Position numbers and translations under genes: made by a program | Shown here: piece after piece, positions 1 to 8,416 of the stretch | How the letters are laid out: every line of letters starts with the position of its first letter | How positions within the stretch are numbered: position 1 is the first letter of the stretch | Notes under the pieces: model-generated | The model's input: the letters and a program-made list of their open reading frames with translations, nothing else | The model's database searches: none | Told to the model about the DNA's origin: nothing | Assembly: GCA_017618075.1 (NCBI GenBank) | Contig: JAFZUY010000023.1 | Coordinates: 153,613-217,612 of the forward strand | Direction: 5' to 3' | Length of the DNA stretch: 64,000 nucleotides | Source of the DNA: Lachnospiraceae bacterium | GTDB taxonomy: Bacteria; Bacillota; Clostridia; Lachnospirales; Lachnospiraceae

Positions 1-2
1 CA

Positions 3-653
3 AATGATGCCTTTAAATTCGACACTTCCAAAAAGATAAAGAAGAACAATGCAAAATTTCAGAAATTTCTTTCGAACCTGTGTCCGATATGTATTGTAGT
101 ATTGTTTTTCCTTGGAACATTTGCACTGTATTATTTCTTCAGTTTCTTAGGATGGGTTACAAGCTCCGGCTTTAAAGGAACTTCTACCAAAGTCGTTCGT
201 ACCGTCGTCGAGTACATGACCAACTGTCCAAACTGCGGGGCTCCCCGTCAGGAAGGCAAAGAAGTCTGCTCATATTGCGGCACCAATATGATCAAGTCAA
301 AGACCAAGGTTGAAGAAGAAAAAGTACCTGAAAAGTTATCCAAATTCAAGGATGAAATCCTGGGTAACAAAGAAAACGGTACATATAAACTTAAATCTTC
401 GCCCAATACATACGTTCATGTATCGACCATCGTGGTTCCTCACAGAACTTCATTCTCTTCTTATATGAAGAGCCAGTCCTCGTCACGTGGAGGTGGAAGA
501 AGCGGTGGCGGATGCGCACATTCTTCATGTGCCTGCGCCTGTGCGTGTGCATGTGCCTGCGCCGGCGGCGGAAGAGCCGGTTGTACGGCAAAGGATTTCT
601 ACAAAACGAACCTTAAGCTTAAATACTTTAAGAAGAATAAAAAAGAAAAATAA
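3..653 (+). CDS. Zinc-ribbon membrane protein with Cys-Ala repeat tail (5' end outside window)
   Basis: The frame is open to the left edge, so the true start lies outside the window. The visible part has one hydrophobic segment (about codons 30-50: ICIVVLFFLGTFALYYFF), then a CPNC...CSYC zinc ribbon, a Lys/Glu-rich linker, and a striking Gly/Ser/Cys tail. The tail has GGGCAHSSC, then CACACACACACAGGGRAGC and a basic end. Similar (CA)n-GGGRAGC tails occur in zinc-ribbon proteins of Firmicutes, but I know of no assigned function. The alternating Cys could bind metal or be modified; that is inference. A strong terminator follows at 658-696, so this is the last gene of its transcript. Confidence 0.75.
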   Translation, partial: NDAFKFDTSKKIKKNNAKFQKFLSNLCPICIVVLFFLGTFALYYFFSFLGWVTSSGFKGTSTKVVRTVVEYMTNCPNCGAPRQEGKEVCSYCGTNMIKSKTKVEEEKVPEKLSKFKDEILGNKENGTYKLKSSPNTYVHVSTIVVPHRTSFSSYMKSQSSSRGGGRSGGGCAHSSCACACACACACAGGGRAGCTAKDFYKTNLKLKYFKKNKKEK

Positions 654-657
654 AACT

Positions 658-696
658 AATCCTCACGAAACAAAAAGTTTTGTGAGGATTTTTTAT
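658..696 (+). terminator. Intrinsic terminator
   Basis: Arms ATCCTCAC and GTGAGGAT, extended by GAAAC/GTTTT, flank an A-rich loop and are followed by a T run. It ends the zinc-ribbon gene. Confidence 0.9.
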
Positions 697-701
697 ATCA
701 C

Positions 702-730
702 TTGACAATATGGGATATATCCCCTAAAAT
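702..730 (+). promoter_or_regulatory. Promoter with palindromic operator for the DUF2442-HTH gene
   Basis: TTGACA at 702-707 and TAAAAT at 725-730 are spaced by 17 bases. The spacer contains a perfect 12-bp palindrome, GGGATATATCCC, at 712-723, where a bound repressor would block RNA polymerase. The downstream gene encodes an HTH protein, so autorepression is the simplest reading. Confidence 0.75.
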
Positions 731-751
731 CAAAATAAGAAGGAGATATTT

Positions 752-766
752 ATGCCGATAGAATAG
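752..766 (+). other. Four-codon ORF (MPIE-stop) behind a strong RBS, possible gene remnant
   Basis: AAGGAGATATTT precedes ATG CCG ATA GAA TAG, and the stop is directly followed by the RBS of the DUF2442-HTH gene. DUF2442 proteins are often encoded downstream of DUF4160 proteins, which typically begin with an MPxIS-like sequence. The MPI could therefore be what is left of a deleted partner gene. It could also be a coincidental minicistron that helps translation of the next gene. Confidence 0.35.
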
Positions 767-775
767 GAGTCAGAT

Positions 776-1243
776 ATGTTTCATAAAGCCGTAGATTGTA
801 GATTCAAAGAAAACTGTATAGTGGAAGTTACGTTCCAGGATGGAAAAGTAAAAGAATATTGCCTGAAAGATATGTTTGATCAGTATCCTATCATGAAAGC
901 ATTGCAGAACAGAGAATTGTTCAATTCCGGAAAACTGGTTGGAAATTATGGAATTATTTGGAATGATGATATTGATCTTGAAGTTGAAACCATATATGAA
1001 TGCGGAGTTACTGTCAGAACGGAAAAGGTTTCGTATCATATAGATCTTGGCAATTCATTAAAAAAAGCAAGAGCTGAATTAGGAATATCTCAAAAAGAAC
1101 TTTCAAATAAAACCGGAATTGACCAGTCGGATATATCCAAAATAGAATGCGGAGCCGGAAATCCCTCCCTGGACACGTTGGTCTGTTTGGCGGAAGCTCT
1201 GAATACAGACATTAAGATTACATTAGAAAAAAAATCCTCATAA
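776..1243 (+). CDS. DUF2442 domain protein with C-terminal XRE-type HTH
   Basis: 155 residues. Residues 1-85 match the DUF2442 pattern (VTFQDGKVKEY, FNSGKLVGNYGIIWNDDIDLEVETIYE). Residues 90-150 form a Cro/C1 helix-turn-helix (LKKARAELGISQKELSNKTG, IDQSDISKIECGAGNPSLDTL). This arrangement is that of an antitoxin or autoregulator, normally beside a DUF4160 toxin. No toxin is present, only a four-codon ORF just upstream. The start at 776 follows TAGGAG. The gene has its own promoter with a palindromic operator and its own terminator. Confidence 0.8.
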   Translation: MFHKAVDCRFKENCIVEVTFQDGKVKEYCLKDMFDQYPIMKALQNRELFNSGKLVGNYGIIWNDDIDLEVETIYECGVTVRTEKVSYHIDLGNSLKKARAELGISQKELSNKTGIDQSDISKIECGAGNPSLDTLVCLAEALNTDIKITLEKKSS

Positions 1244-1265
1244 AAGATTTATTATAATCAAAACC

Positions 1266-1304
1266 TACACCTTCAAATGTAAAAAAGCATTTGGAGGTGT
1301 TTTT
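1266..1304 (+). terminator. Intrinsic terminator after the DUF2442-HTH gene
   Basis: Arms ACACCTTCAAATG and CATTTGGAGGTGT pair with one mismatch, around an A-rich loop, followed by TTTT. Confidence 0.85.
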
Positions 1305-1383
1305 ATGATGAAGGCAAAAGGAATAAATAATTTAAAGATGAAAGGGTAAAAATAGCAACTTTTCACAAACTTCAAAGTTAGAG

Positions 1384-1443
1384 TTGACAAACCAGATTTG
1401 CAGGATTATTATAATAAACAATTAAGCAATCGTTTAATTGTTT
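1384..1443 (+). promoter_or_regulatory. Promoter plus palindromic operator upstream of the ABC exporter
   Basis: TTGACA at 1384-1389 is 17 bases from TATTAT at 1407-1412 (a TATAAT lies at 1410-1415). Directly downstream is the inverted repeat AAACAATTAA (1416-1425) / TTAATTGTTT (1434-1443), placed over the expected transcription start. Its form, CAATTAA-N-CAATCG-N-TTAATTG, resembles TetR-family operators. No tetR gene is in the window. Confidence 0.7.
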
Positions 1444-1592
1444 ATCGACGCCGAATCGTATCGACTGAGAGAAAACATTTTCTCCTCAAGAAGAATAACG
1501 CATTTTAATTTGCTATTTTAGCAAAATAAAAACCTTTAACCTACGACATTTTGAATTGAGAGCATCGCTCGGGACGGCTTATGATTAAAACA
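1444..1592 (+). promoter_or_regulatory. Long 5' leader of the ABC exporter transcript
   Basis: This untranslated stretch lies between the promoter and the RBS. It contains a small hairpin (GAGAAAA near 1471, TTTTCTC after a two-base gap) and an A/T-rich middle. I see no ORF with an RBS and no recognised riboswitch. It separates two copies of the same palindrome type. Confidence 0.4.
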
Positions 1593-1612
1593 CAATTAAG
1601 CGATCGATTAAT
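1593..1612 (+). promoter_or_regulatory. Second operator copy before the ABC exporter
   Basis: ATTAA-G-CGATCG-A-TTAAT (1595-1612) is a near-perfect palindrome that follows the same pattern as 1416-1443 (AATTAA-N-CRATYG-N-TTAAT). It sits 30 bases before the start codon. Two matching sites in one upstream region suggest cooperative repression. Confidence 0.6.
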
Positions 1613-1641
1613 GAAACAAAGAATCTTTTAAGGAGGACGAT

Positions 1642-2358
1642 ATGTCTGAACAGGAAAGAAAATTTTTGGAAATAGTTGATTTAAAGAAAGGCTTCGGAAG
1701 CGGAGATACAAGGCAGGAAGTACTAAAAGGCATGAACTTTACGGTATCAAAAGGCGAGTTCTGTGTACTTCTTGGACCGTCGGGCAGCGGAAAGTCCACA
1801 CTGCTTAACATCATCGGCGGAATCGACAATCCGGACTCGGGCTACATCTCGATAAACGGAGACAAGCTTCGCGATATGGGCGAAAAAGGTCTTACAAAAT
1901 ACAGAAGAAAACATCTCGGATATGTATTCCAGATGTACAACCTCATTCCCAATCTTAACGTCAAAGAAAACATTGAAGTCGGTGCTTATCTTTCCGACAA
2001 CCCCCTCGAAATAGACGATTTACTTAATACCCTCGGTCTTTACGATCACAGATACAAACTTCCGAACCAGCTCTCCGGCGGACAGCAGCAGAGAGTTTCA
2101 ATCGGACGCGCGATTGTAAAGAACCCTGACATTTTACTCTGCGACGAGCCCACAGGTGCGCTTGATTACAACACATCTAAAGAAATCTTAAAACTCATCG
2201 AAGACGTAAACAAAAAATACGGCAACACAGTCATCATGGTTACGCATAACGAGGAAATCAGAAAGATGGCCGATCACGTTATCAAGTTAAGAGACGGACA
2301 GGTCCGCCACAACGACATGAACGAAAACAAGATCTCCGCAACGGAGCTTGACTGGTAA
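1642..2358 (+). CDS. ABC transporter ATP-binding protein, MacB/LolD type
   Basis: 238 residues, the usual length for this subfamily. Walker A is GPSGSGKS (residues 45-52), the signature [14 protein letters not shown], Walker [13 protein letters not shown] and the H-loop VTHN, so it should hydrolyse ATP. It is encoded 12 bases before its membrane partner (2371-5148), and the two form an exporter of the FtsX-permease class. Such pairs in Firmicutes move peptides, lipids or antibiotics, or act on the cell wall. The start follows AAGGAGG. Two palindromes upstream suggest an inducible operon. Confidence 0.9.
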   Translation: MSEQERKFLEIVDLKKGFGSGDTRQEVLKGMNFTVSKGEFCVLLGPSGSGKSTLLNIIGGIDNPDSGYISINGDKLRDMGEKGLTKYRRKHLGYVFQMYNLIPNLNVKENIEVGAYLSDNPLEIDDLLNTLGLYDHRYKLPNQLSGGQQQRVSIGRAIVKNPDILLCDEPTGALDYNTSKEILKLIEDVNKKYGNTVIMVTHNEEIRKMADHVIKLRDGQVRHNDMNENKISATELDW

Positions 2359-2370
2359 AAGGAAAGAGTT

Positions 2371-5148
2371 ATGAAAGAAAAGAAAAAGAGAAAAATCATA
2401 AATCCCCTCATAAAAAGAGTTCCCAAGGAACTGCTCGGGGAATGGAGAAAATACCTCGTAATATTCTTACTTCTCTCCCTGACCATCGGATTTGTTTCGG
2501 GAATGTATGTGGCCAACCACAGTATGCTGATTTCAATAGCAAACGCAAACCGCGACAACAAACTTGAAGACGGCCACTTTGAACTTGAAGAAAAGGCAAG
2601 TGACGAATTCATAAAAGCCATCGAGTCCGGTGAGAAGATAGATTTACGGGCATACTTCATCGATGAGGCACATAAGGAAATCGATGAAAAGATTGAGGAG
2701 GAAGCTCCCAAGACCTTAAAAGAAGAAGTAGAAAAAGAAGTTAGAAAAACCGTAAAAGAAGAAATAACCAAGAACGTTACGGATGCGGTAAATGAAGCAC
2801 TTGAGCCTTATGCTGATTTTATGAGCGAGGAAGAAAAACAGGCAAAGATAGACGAGGCTGTTACGCAGGCGCTTGAAGAAAATTACGAAAAAACCGTAGA
2901 AGAAGTTCTTCCCGACGCAATCGACGAAGCTTTGAAGTCTAAAGAATACTTAGACGAAAAAGAAAAGGCCAGAACGGAAGCGTACGAAGAAGCCGAGGAC
3001 GAAATCAACGAGGAGTTTGACAAGCAGGACGCGAAAAAGTCCAAAGCAACACTTGAAGCCGAGAAGAATTTCAAGGCAACACCGGTAGTCTTATATGAAA
3101 ACTTTTATAAGGACGTTACCGAAGACAATGACCTTGACGGCAACTCGGACGGAAAGGTCAGAATCTACGCATATGAAGACTACATCAATATGGCGAGCTT
3201 TAATGAGGGCAGGAAACCTGAGACAGAAGACGAAATCGCCATCGACAGAATGCATGCGGACAATAACGACCTTAAAGTCGGTGACAAAATAAACGTCGGC
3301 GGAAGAGAATACACCATCACCGGACTGCTTTCGTATGTAAACTATGCAACTCTTCATGAAAAGAACACGGACTTTATGTTTGATGCAATAAGTTTTGACG
3401 TTGCAATGGTAACGCCCGAAGCATGGGAAAACACCAAAGGCAACATCCATTACACATATGCGTTCAAGTACGTTGATTCTTTTGAAAACGAAAGCGAACA
3501 GAAAAAAATGTCAGACGATTTTTTGTCCGCACTCATCACTCAGAGTATAAAAGAAGAAAACGATTTGACGGATTATGTTCCCGAATATGCCAACCAGGCG
3601 GTTCATTTCGCACCCGACGATATGGGTTCAGATAAGGAGATAGGCGGCGTGCTTCTCTACATTCTGGTTTTCGTTCTTAGTTTTGTATTTGCACTGACCA
3701 TCATGTCAACGATTACCAAAGAATCGACGGTTATCGGAACGCTCAGAGCCTCGGGCTATACGAAAGGCGAACTCATTGCCCACTATATGGCAACACCCGT
3801 AACAGTAACGCTGTTTTCGGCTCTTATAGGAAACGTTCTCGGATACACGGTTTTAAAAAGCACCGTAGTCAGCATGTATTTTAACAGCTACAGCCTTCCC
3901 GCATACAAGACCTACTGGTATTACGAGGCGTTCGTAAAAACAACGGTCATTCCGGTAATCCTTATGATCCTTATAAACTTCGTGACGGTTGCGTATATGT
4001 TAAGACTCTCGCCCCTTAGGTTTATTAGAAAAGATTTAAAAACCACCAGGAGGAAAAAAGCCATCCGACTTCCGAGATTTAAGTTTTTAAGAAGATTCAG
4101 ATTAAGAATTCTTTTACAGAACATTCCAAATTATATGGTCCTTTTCGTTGGCATTTACTTCGTTGTATTCTTAATGACCTTTGCGTTCGGCCTTCCGACC
4201 ACACTTGATAATTACCAGAAGCATGCGACCGACGATATGTTTGCGAAGTATCAGTATGTTTTAAAAACAAACGAAGACGATGACGGAAACAAAATTACAA
4301 CATCAGTCATCGATGCGGAAAAGTTCAGTATGGCAACCTTATACACGACTGACGGAATACGCGTAAACGAACCCATCGGTATTTACGGTCTTGAGGCCGA
4401 CAATGAATACATTCCGCTTAACAACAGAGTTTCGGGAAACGATGTATTGATTTCAAGTTCCTACGCAGATAAGTTTGGGTTAAAAGAAGGAGATGCAGTT
4501 ACCCTAAAAGAAAGATACAATGACAACGAGTATACTTTTAAGATTGTCGGAATATATGATTATATCAGCGGACTCGGAATCTTTATGTCGCTTGACGGCT
4601 TTAACGAAACATTCGGAAACCCCGAAGGTTCGTTTAACGGATTTTTGTCAAACGAAGAAATAAAAGATATCGATCCGGATTATATCGCAATGACAATCAC
4701 CGAAGACGATATCATGAAAGTATCAAATCAGCTCAACCACTCTATGGGCAACTATATGAATTATTTCAAAGTCATCTGCCTTGTGTTTGCATTTATCCTG
4801 ATTTACCTTTTAACCAAGGTTATAATCGAGAAAAACGAAAATGCCATTTCGATGGTAAAAATCCTCGGATATTACAACGGTGAAATCGCAGGGCTGTATC
4901 TTTTAACCACGACATGGGTTGTGATTTTATCGAGCATAGCATCAGCATTTTTAGCAGCCAAGTCGCTTGTGCTTGTATGGAATATTATCCTTTACAGAAT
5001 GGACGGCTGGCTTCCCGCATACGTTCCTCTTTCAAGCTACGTAATGATAGTTTTGATGGTTATCGCCGCATACTTACTCGTAATGATTATCGATTACAGA
5101 CGAATCAAGAGAGTTCCGATGGATCAGGCGCTTAAAAATGCGGAATAG
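2371..5148 (+). CDS. FtsX-type ABC permease with a long extracellular coiled coil
   Basis: 925 residues. One membrane segment lies at about 28-48, then a Glu/Lys-rich helical stretch at about 100-235 with strong coiled-coil character, then a MacB-like periplasmic-core fold to about 420. A first FtsX core of three membrane segments follows (about 425-555). A further segment near 590-610, a second extracellular part and a final FtsX core (about 795-915) complete the protein. It partners the ATPase at 1642-2358. The coiled coil is longer than in MacB-like permeases and could reach across the cell wall or bind a partner. Substrate is not predictable. Confidence 0.85.
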   Translation: MKEKKKRKIINPLIKRVPKELLGEWRKYLVIFLLLSLTIGFVSGMYVANHSMLISIANANRDNKLEDGHFELEEKASDEFIKAIESGEKIDLRAYFIDEAHKEIDEKIEEEAPKTLKEEVEKEVRKTVKEEITKNVTDAVNEALEPYADFMSEEEKQAKIDEAVTQALEENYEKTVEEVLPDAIDEALKSKEYLDEKEKARTEAYEEAEDEINEEFDKQDAKKSKATLEAEKNFKATPVVLYENFYKDVTEDNDLDGNSDGKVRIYAYEDYINMASFNEGRKPETEDEIAIDRMHADNNDLKVGDKINVGGREYTITGLLSYVNYATLHEKNTDFMFDAISFDVAMVTPEAWENTKGNIHYTYAFKYVDSFENESEQKKMSDDFLSALITQSIKEENDLTDYVPEYANQAVHFAPDDMGSDKEIGGVLLYILVFVLSFVFALTIMSTITKESTVIGTLRASGYTKGELIAHYMATPVTVTLFSALIGNVLGYTVLKSTVVSMYFNSYSLPAYKTYWYYEAFVKTTVIPVILMILINFVTVAYMLRLSPLRFIRKDLKTTRRKKAIRLPRFKFLRRFRLRILLQNIPNYMVLFVGIYFVVFLMTFAFGLPTTLDNYQKHATDDMFAKYQYVLKTNEDDDGNKITTSVIDAEKFSMATLYTTDGIRVNEPIGIYGLEADNEYIPLNNRVSGNDVLISSSYADKFGLKEGDAVTLKERYNDNEYTFKIVGIYDYISGLGIFMSLDGFNETFGNPEGSFNGFLSNEEIKDIDPDYIAMTITEDDIMKVSNQLNHSMGNYMNYFKVICLVFAFILIYLLTKVIIEKNENAISMVKILGYYNGEIAGLYLLTTTWVVILSSIASAFLAAKSLVLVWNIILYRMDGWLPAYVPLSSYVMIVLMVIAAYLLVMIIDYRRIKRVPMDQALKNAE

Positions 5149-5233
5149 CTCATAAAAGAAAAAACAGGCTTTATTTTGTCGATAGTTTAAATGCAGTTAA
5201 TCTGTATTTTTACAAAATAATATATGGTAAATT

Positions 5234-5271
5234 ATAAGCATAGTTACGAAAGCGGCTATGCTTATTTTTTA
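5234..5271 (+). terminator. Intrinsic terminator after the ABC exporter
   Basis: Perfect arms ATAAGCATAG (5234-5243) and CTATGCTTAT (5256-5265) are followed by TTTTT. The stem ends only about 20 bases before the GH43 start codon, so it could also act as an attenuator for that gene. Confidence 0.8.
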
Positions 5272-5291
5272 TGCTCAATACGGAGGTTTAC

Positions 5292-6866
5292 ATGGTTACA
5301 GCTCAAAACCCGATTATGCCGGGATTTTATCCGGACCCTTCCATCTGCGCGGTGGGAGAAGATTACTATCTTTGCAATTCGACATTTTCATATGTTCCGG
5401 GACTTTCCCTGATGCACAGCAAAGACCTGGCACACTGGGAGCAGATAGGAAATGTACTTACAAGACATTCACAGATTCCTTTGGAAGGCGCTGACCATTC
5501 ACAGGGTCTCTTCGCACCGACCATCAGATACAACAACGGAATCTTTTATGTTATATGCACCAATGTTACGCATGGCGGAAACTTCATTGTGACTGCGGAA
5601 AATCCCGAAGGTCCGTGGTCAGAGCCTCATTATCTCGAGGATGCTGACGGAATCGATCCTTCACTCTTCTTCGACGAGAATGGAAAGTGCTACTACATCG
5701 GCACACATCCCAATCCCGACGGAGGTGCCAAGTACAACGGAGACTGGTACATTTACATCGCGGAAGTTGATCTTGAAAACTGGAAGATCGGCGAGAAGAA
5801 GGACGTCTGGAACGGCGCACTCAAAGGCTGTATCTGGCCCGAAGGTCCGCATATCTATAAAGAAAACGGTTATTACTACATCATGCACGCAGAAGGTGGC
5901 ACAGGTCCCGAGCATTCGGTAATGATTTGTCGAAGCAAGGATATCTGGGGTCCCTACGTGGGCAATCCCAAGAACCCTATTCTTACACACAGACATCTCG
6001 GCAAAGACTATCCGATTAAATACGTCGGACACGGAGATATCATAAAAACACCTAACGACGAGTGGTTTATGACAGTGCTTGCGGTAAGACCTCTCGAGCG
6101 ATTTACCACAATGGGCAGAGAAACCTTCCTTTGCAAATTTATCTGGGAAGACGACTGGCCCGTAGTAAATCCCGGCGTAGGAATGCTTACGGACACGGTT
6201 GATATCGACCTTCCCGAGTGGATTCCCGAAAAAGACGCAGCTTCCTACACATGCAGAACAAACGGCAAGACTACTCTTCCCGGAACAGACAAGGATTATG
6301 TATTTGCAAACATGAAGGAACTCGGAGACGAATTCTTATTCCTTCGCAATTACCCTGCGGATATGTATAAACTCGACGGCGAAGGCCTTAAAATAAAAGC
6401 ACAGAAAGAAGATATCAAAGCAGTTGCTTCACCTTCTTTCGTTTCCATCAGACAGCAGCATCATTACTTCACATCGACGGCGATACTTGATGCAGGAACC
6501 ATAAAAGAAAATGAAAGCGCAGGTCTGATTCTTTTACAGAACAACCTTTATAACCTTCAGGCTGTAATTTCAGACGGTAAGGTAAACATGATTCTCTGCC
6601 AGGACGGCAAAGATGAAATCATCGGTAGCGCAGACATAAACGAAGTTGCTGACGGCAGCATAGTAAAGATTACCATCAAAGTCGAAGGCCTTAACACCAA
6701 AGCATTCGCAGGAGACAAGCTTCTTGGCGAAGCAGGCGTATCAAACCTTTCCACAGAAGTGGCAGGCGGATTCGTAGGCTGCTGTATCGGGCTTTACGCT
6801 TCGGGCAACGGAAACGACGGCGGATATGTATGCTTTAAGGAATTTACATACAATAAAAATAATTAA
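5292..6866 (+). CDS. Glycoside hydrolase family 43 (beta-xylosidase / arabinofuranosidase)
   Basis: 524 residues from the ATG at 5292, chosen because CGGAGGT lies just before it; an in-frame ATG at 5271 lacks an RBS. The N-terminal five-blade propeller carries the GH43 triad: Asp15 (FYPDPS, general base), Asp122 (GIDPSLFFDE, pKa modulator) and Glu184 (WPEGPHIYK, general acid). A C-terminal beta-sandwich of the GH43 type follows (about 330-524). There is no signal peptide, so it acts in the cytoplasm on imported xylo- or arabino-oligosaccharides. It probably serves the same pathway as the GH115 enzyme at 47-50 kb. The exact sugar specificity cannot be told from sequence. Confidence 0.9.
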   Translation: MVTAQNPIMPGFYPDPSICAVGEDYYLCNSTFSYVPGLSLMHSKDLAHWEQIGNVLTRHSQIPLEGADHSQGLFAPTIRYNNGIFYVICTNVTHGGNFIVTAENPEGPWSEPHYLEDADGIDPSLFFDENGKCYYIGTHPNPDGGAKYNGDWYIYIAEVDLENWKIGEKKDVWNGALKGCIWPEGPHIYKENGYYYIMHAEGGTGPEHSVMICRSKDIWGPYVGNPKNPILTHRHLGKDYPIKYVGHGDIIKTPNDEWFMTVLAVRPLERFTTMGRETFLCKFIWEDDWPVVNPGVGMLTDTVDIDLPEWIPEKDAASYTCRTNGKTTLPGTDKDYVFANMKELGDEFLFLRNYPADMYKLDGEGLKIKAQKEDIKAVASPSFVSIRQQHHYFTSTAILDAGTIKENESAGLILLQNNLYNLQAVISDGKVNMILCQDGKDEIIGSADINEVADGSIVKITIKVEGLNTKAFAGDKLLGEAGVSNLSTEVAGGFVGCCIGLYASGNGNDGGYVCFKEFTYNKNN

Positions 6867-6898
6867 TCGTAAAGTTTATAAAACTTTAGTCCGATAAT

Positions 6899-6933
6899 TA
6901 AAAGGGATAAAGCAATTTCTTTATCCCTTTTTA
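6899..6933 (+). terminator. Intrinsic terminator after GH43
   Basis: Arms AAAGGGATAAAG (6901-6912) and CTTTATCCCTTT (6919-6930) are followed by TT. A smaller AT-rich hairpin (TAAAGTTT/AAACTTTA) lies just upstream. Confidence 0.85.
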
Positions 6934-6985
6934 AACTAAAGGAGCAATGAACAGGTGATTTTATAAAATATGTGGGGTATAAAAC

Positions 6986-8377
6986 ATGGATTATAAAAAA
7001 CTCCTTGAAGAATATGATTGCAATGCCTGCGTGATGTCCATTGATATTAATCCGGACGGAACATACGGCAACATTCTCGTGGTGGACGGCAACAAACTTT
7101 ACAAAGATGATATTGCTGCATTCACCGGGCATCCTTTTGTGGAAAATTCACCGTACTATGCAAGTTTTCCGAAGGATCTTAATTTTGAGGATTTTATTTA
7201 CAGGTCGGCAATTCTTCATCAGAATCTTCATACATACGTAAGTCTCTACCAGATCGGACTCTGGGTAGAGATGTATCTTTTGCCGCTAAAATCCGACAAA
7301 GAAAATACAGGTTACTGTCTTTACTCATACATCGTTTCCCCGAATGCCAACGCAGGCAGCATGTCCGATATTTCTCCCGAGACTTCATCGGCGGTTCTTT
7401 CAACCTGCGTAAAATTAAGAGGAACCGATGATTTTATGAAGACAATTCAGGAGGTAACGGAAGACATTCAAACAATTTGCAATGCACGCCGCTGCTGCAT
7501 CCTGACACTCGACGAAGAAAACAATACCTGTGTTCCGCTCGGTGTTTCGAGCAAGACGGACAGCGATAATTTCCTTGAGCATGAAGAGGCGAGAAGACAC
7601 TTTTACAATCTGATGCTTACCTGGGAAGAAACAATCGCGGGAAGCACCTGTCTGATAGTTAAAAACGAACAGGATATGCAGATCATAAAAGAAAGAAATC
7701 CCGAGTGGTACGAGTCATTGATGATGTTCCACGTGGACAGCATGGTAATATTCCCCTTAAAGCATCACGGACAGCTTCTGGGATATATCTGGGCAACCAA
7801 TTTTGATATAGCACATACCGTAAAAATCAAAGAAACTCTCGAACTGGCCACATTCTTTATCGGTTCCGAAATTGCAAATTATCAGATGTTAAGACGTCTG
7901 GAGATTTTAGGAACGATTGATGTAATGACCGGTACTCTTAACAGAAACGCAATGAACAACCGCGTTTCGCAGTTCGATCCCACCAAGGATGATTCGATAA
8001 AATCCATAGGAGTTGTATTTACGGATCTTAACGGACTTAAGATGATAAACGACAACAGCGGACATCTTGAAGGAGACAGATTTCTAAAGACCGTTGCCGC
8101 GGTACTTAGACAGGTATTTATCGATGACGAGATTTACCGTGCGGGCGGCGACGAATTTATGATTCTTACCATCAATGATACGAGGGAAGAATTTGACAAC
8201 AAACTTCGTGAAATCCGTGAATTATCCAAGTCCCAGAGCAAAGCCAATATGGCAATCGGAAGTTTTTACGATGACTCGGAATTAAACATAAGAAAAGCGC
8301 TTCACAAAGCGGATGAAGATATGTATCAGGATAAGCAGGAGTATTACGCGAGACATCCTGAGTTCAGATACAGATAA
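6986..8377 (+). CDS. GAF-GGDEF diguanylate cyclase
   Basis: 463 residues. A distinct N-terminal part (1-145) is followed by a GAF-like sensor region (about 150-300) and a GGDEF domain (about 310-460). The active-site loop RAGGDEF (GGDEF at 387-391) and FTDLNGLKMINDNSGH are intact, so it should make cyclic di-GMP from two GTP. The inhibitory RxxD site expected five residues before GG is replaced by FIDD, so product inhibition through it is unlikely. There is no membrane segment. Upstream, AAAGGAG precedes a three-codon ORF (ATG AAC AGG TGA, 6947-6958), and the gene itself has only a GGGG-type RBS. Confidence 0.9.
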   Translation: MDYKKLLEEYDCNACVMSIDINPDGTYGNILVVDGNKLYKDDIAAFTGHPFVENSPYYASFPKDLNFEDFIYRSAILHQNLHTYVSLYQIGLWVEMYLLPLKSDKENTGYCLYSYIVSPNANAGSMSDISPETSSAVLSTCVKLRGTDDFMKTIQEVTEDIQTICNARRCCILTLDEENNTCVPLGVSSKTDSDNFLEHEEARRHFYNLMLTWEETIAGSTCLIVKNEQDMQIIKERNPEWYESLMMFHVDSMVIFPLKHHGQLLGYIWATNFDIAHTVKIKETLELATFFIGSEIANYQMLRRLEILGTIDVMTGTLNRNAMNNRVSQFDPTKDDSIKSIGVVFTDLNGLKMINDNSGHLEGDRFLKTVAAVLRQVFIDDEIYRAGGDEFMILTINDTREEFDNKLREIRELSKSQSKANMAIGSFYDDSELNIRKALHKADEDMYQDKQEYYARHPEFRYR

Positions 8378-8383
8378 AAGATA

Positions 8384-8414
8384 AGAGCCGACTCCTTAAG
8401 GAGCCGGCTTTTTT
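8384..8414. terminator. Terminator between convergent genes
   Basis: AGCCGACTCC-TTAA-GGAGCCGGCT forms a strong stem with one mismatch, followed by TTTTTT on the + strand. The minus-strand patatin gene ends at 8417, so the stem may serve both directions, though the minus-strand T run is weaker. Confidence 0.85.
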
Positions 8415-8416
8415 AA

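Noticed and set aside
391-705. Long open frames on both strands over the Cys-rich tail
   Set aside because: They are frame shadows caused by the repetitive GC-rich tail codons; no RBS and no plausible protein.
3091-3450. Minus-strand open frame inside the ABC permease
   Set aside because: It lies opposite a well-supported gene and has no recognisable domain.
5271-5291. ATG at 5271 as the GH43 start
   Set aside because: It lies at the T run of the terminator with no RBS; the ATG at 5292 has CGGAGGT and gives the family-typical N-terminus.
6947-6958. Three-codon ORF before the diguanylate cyclase as a regulatory leader peptide
   Set aside because: It has a good RBS but no competing RNA structure nearby; not enough to claim regulation.
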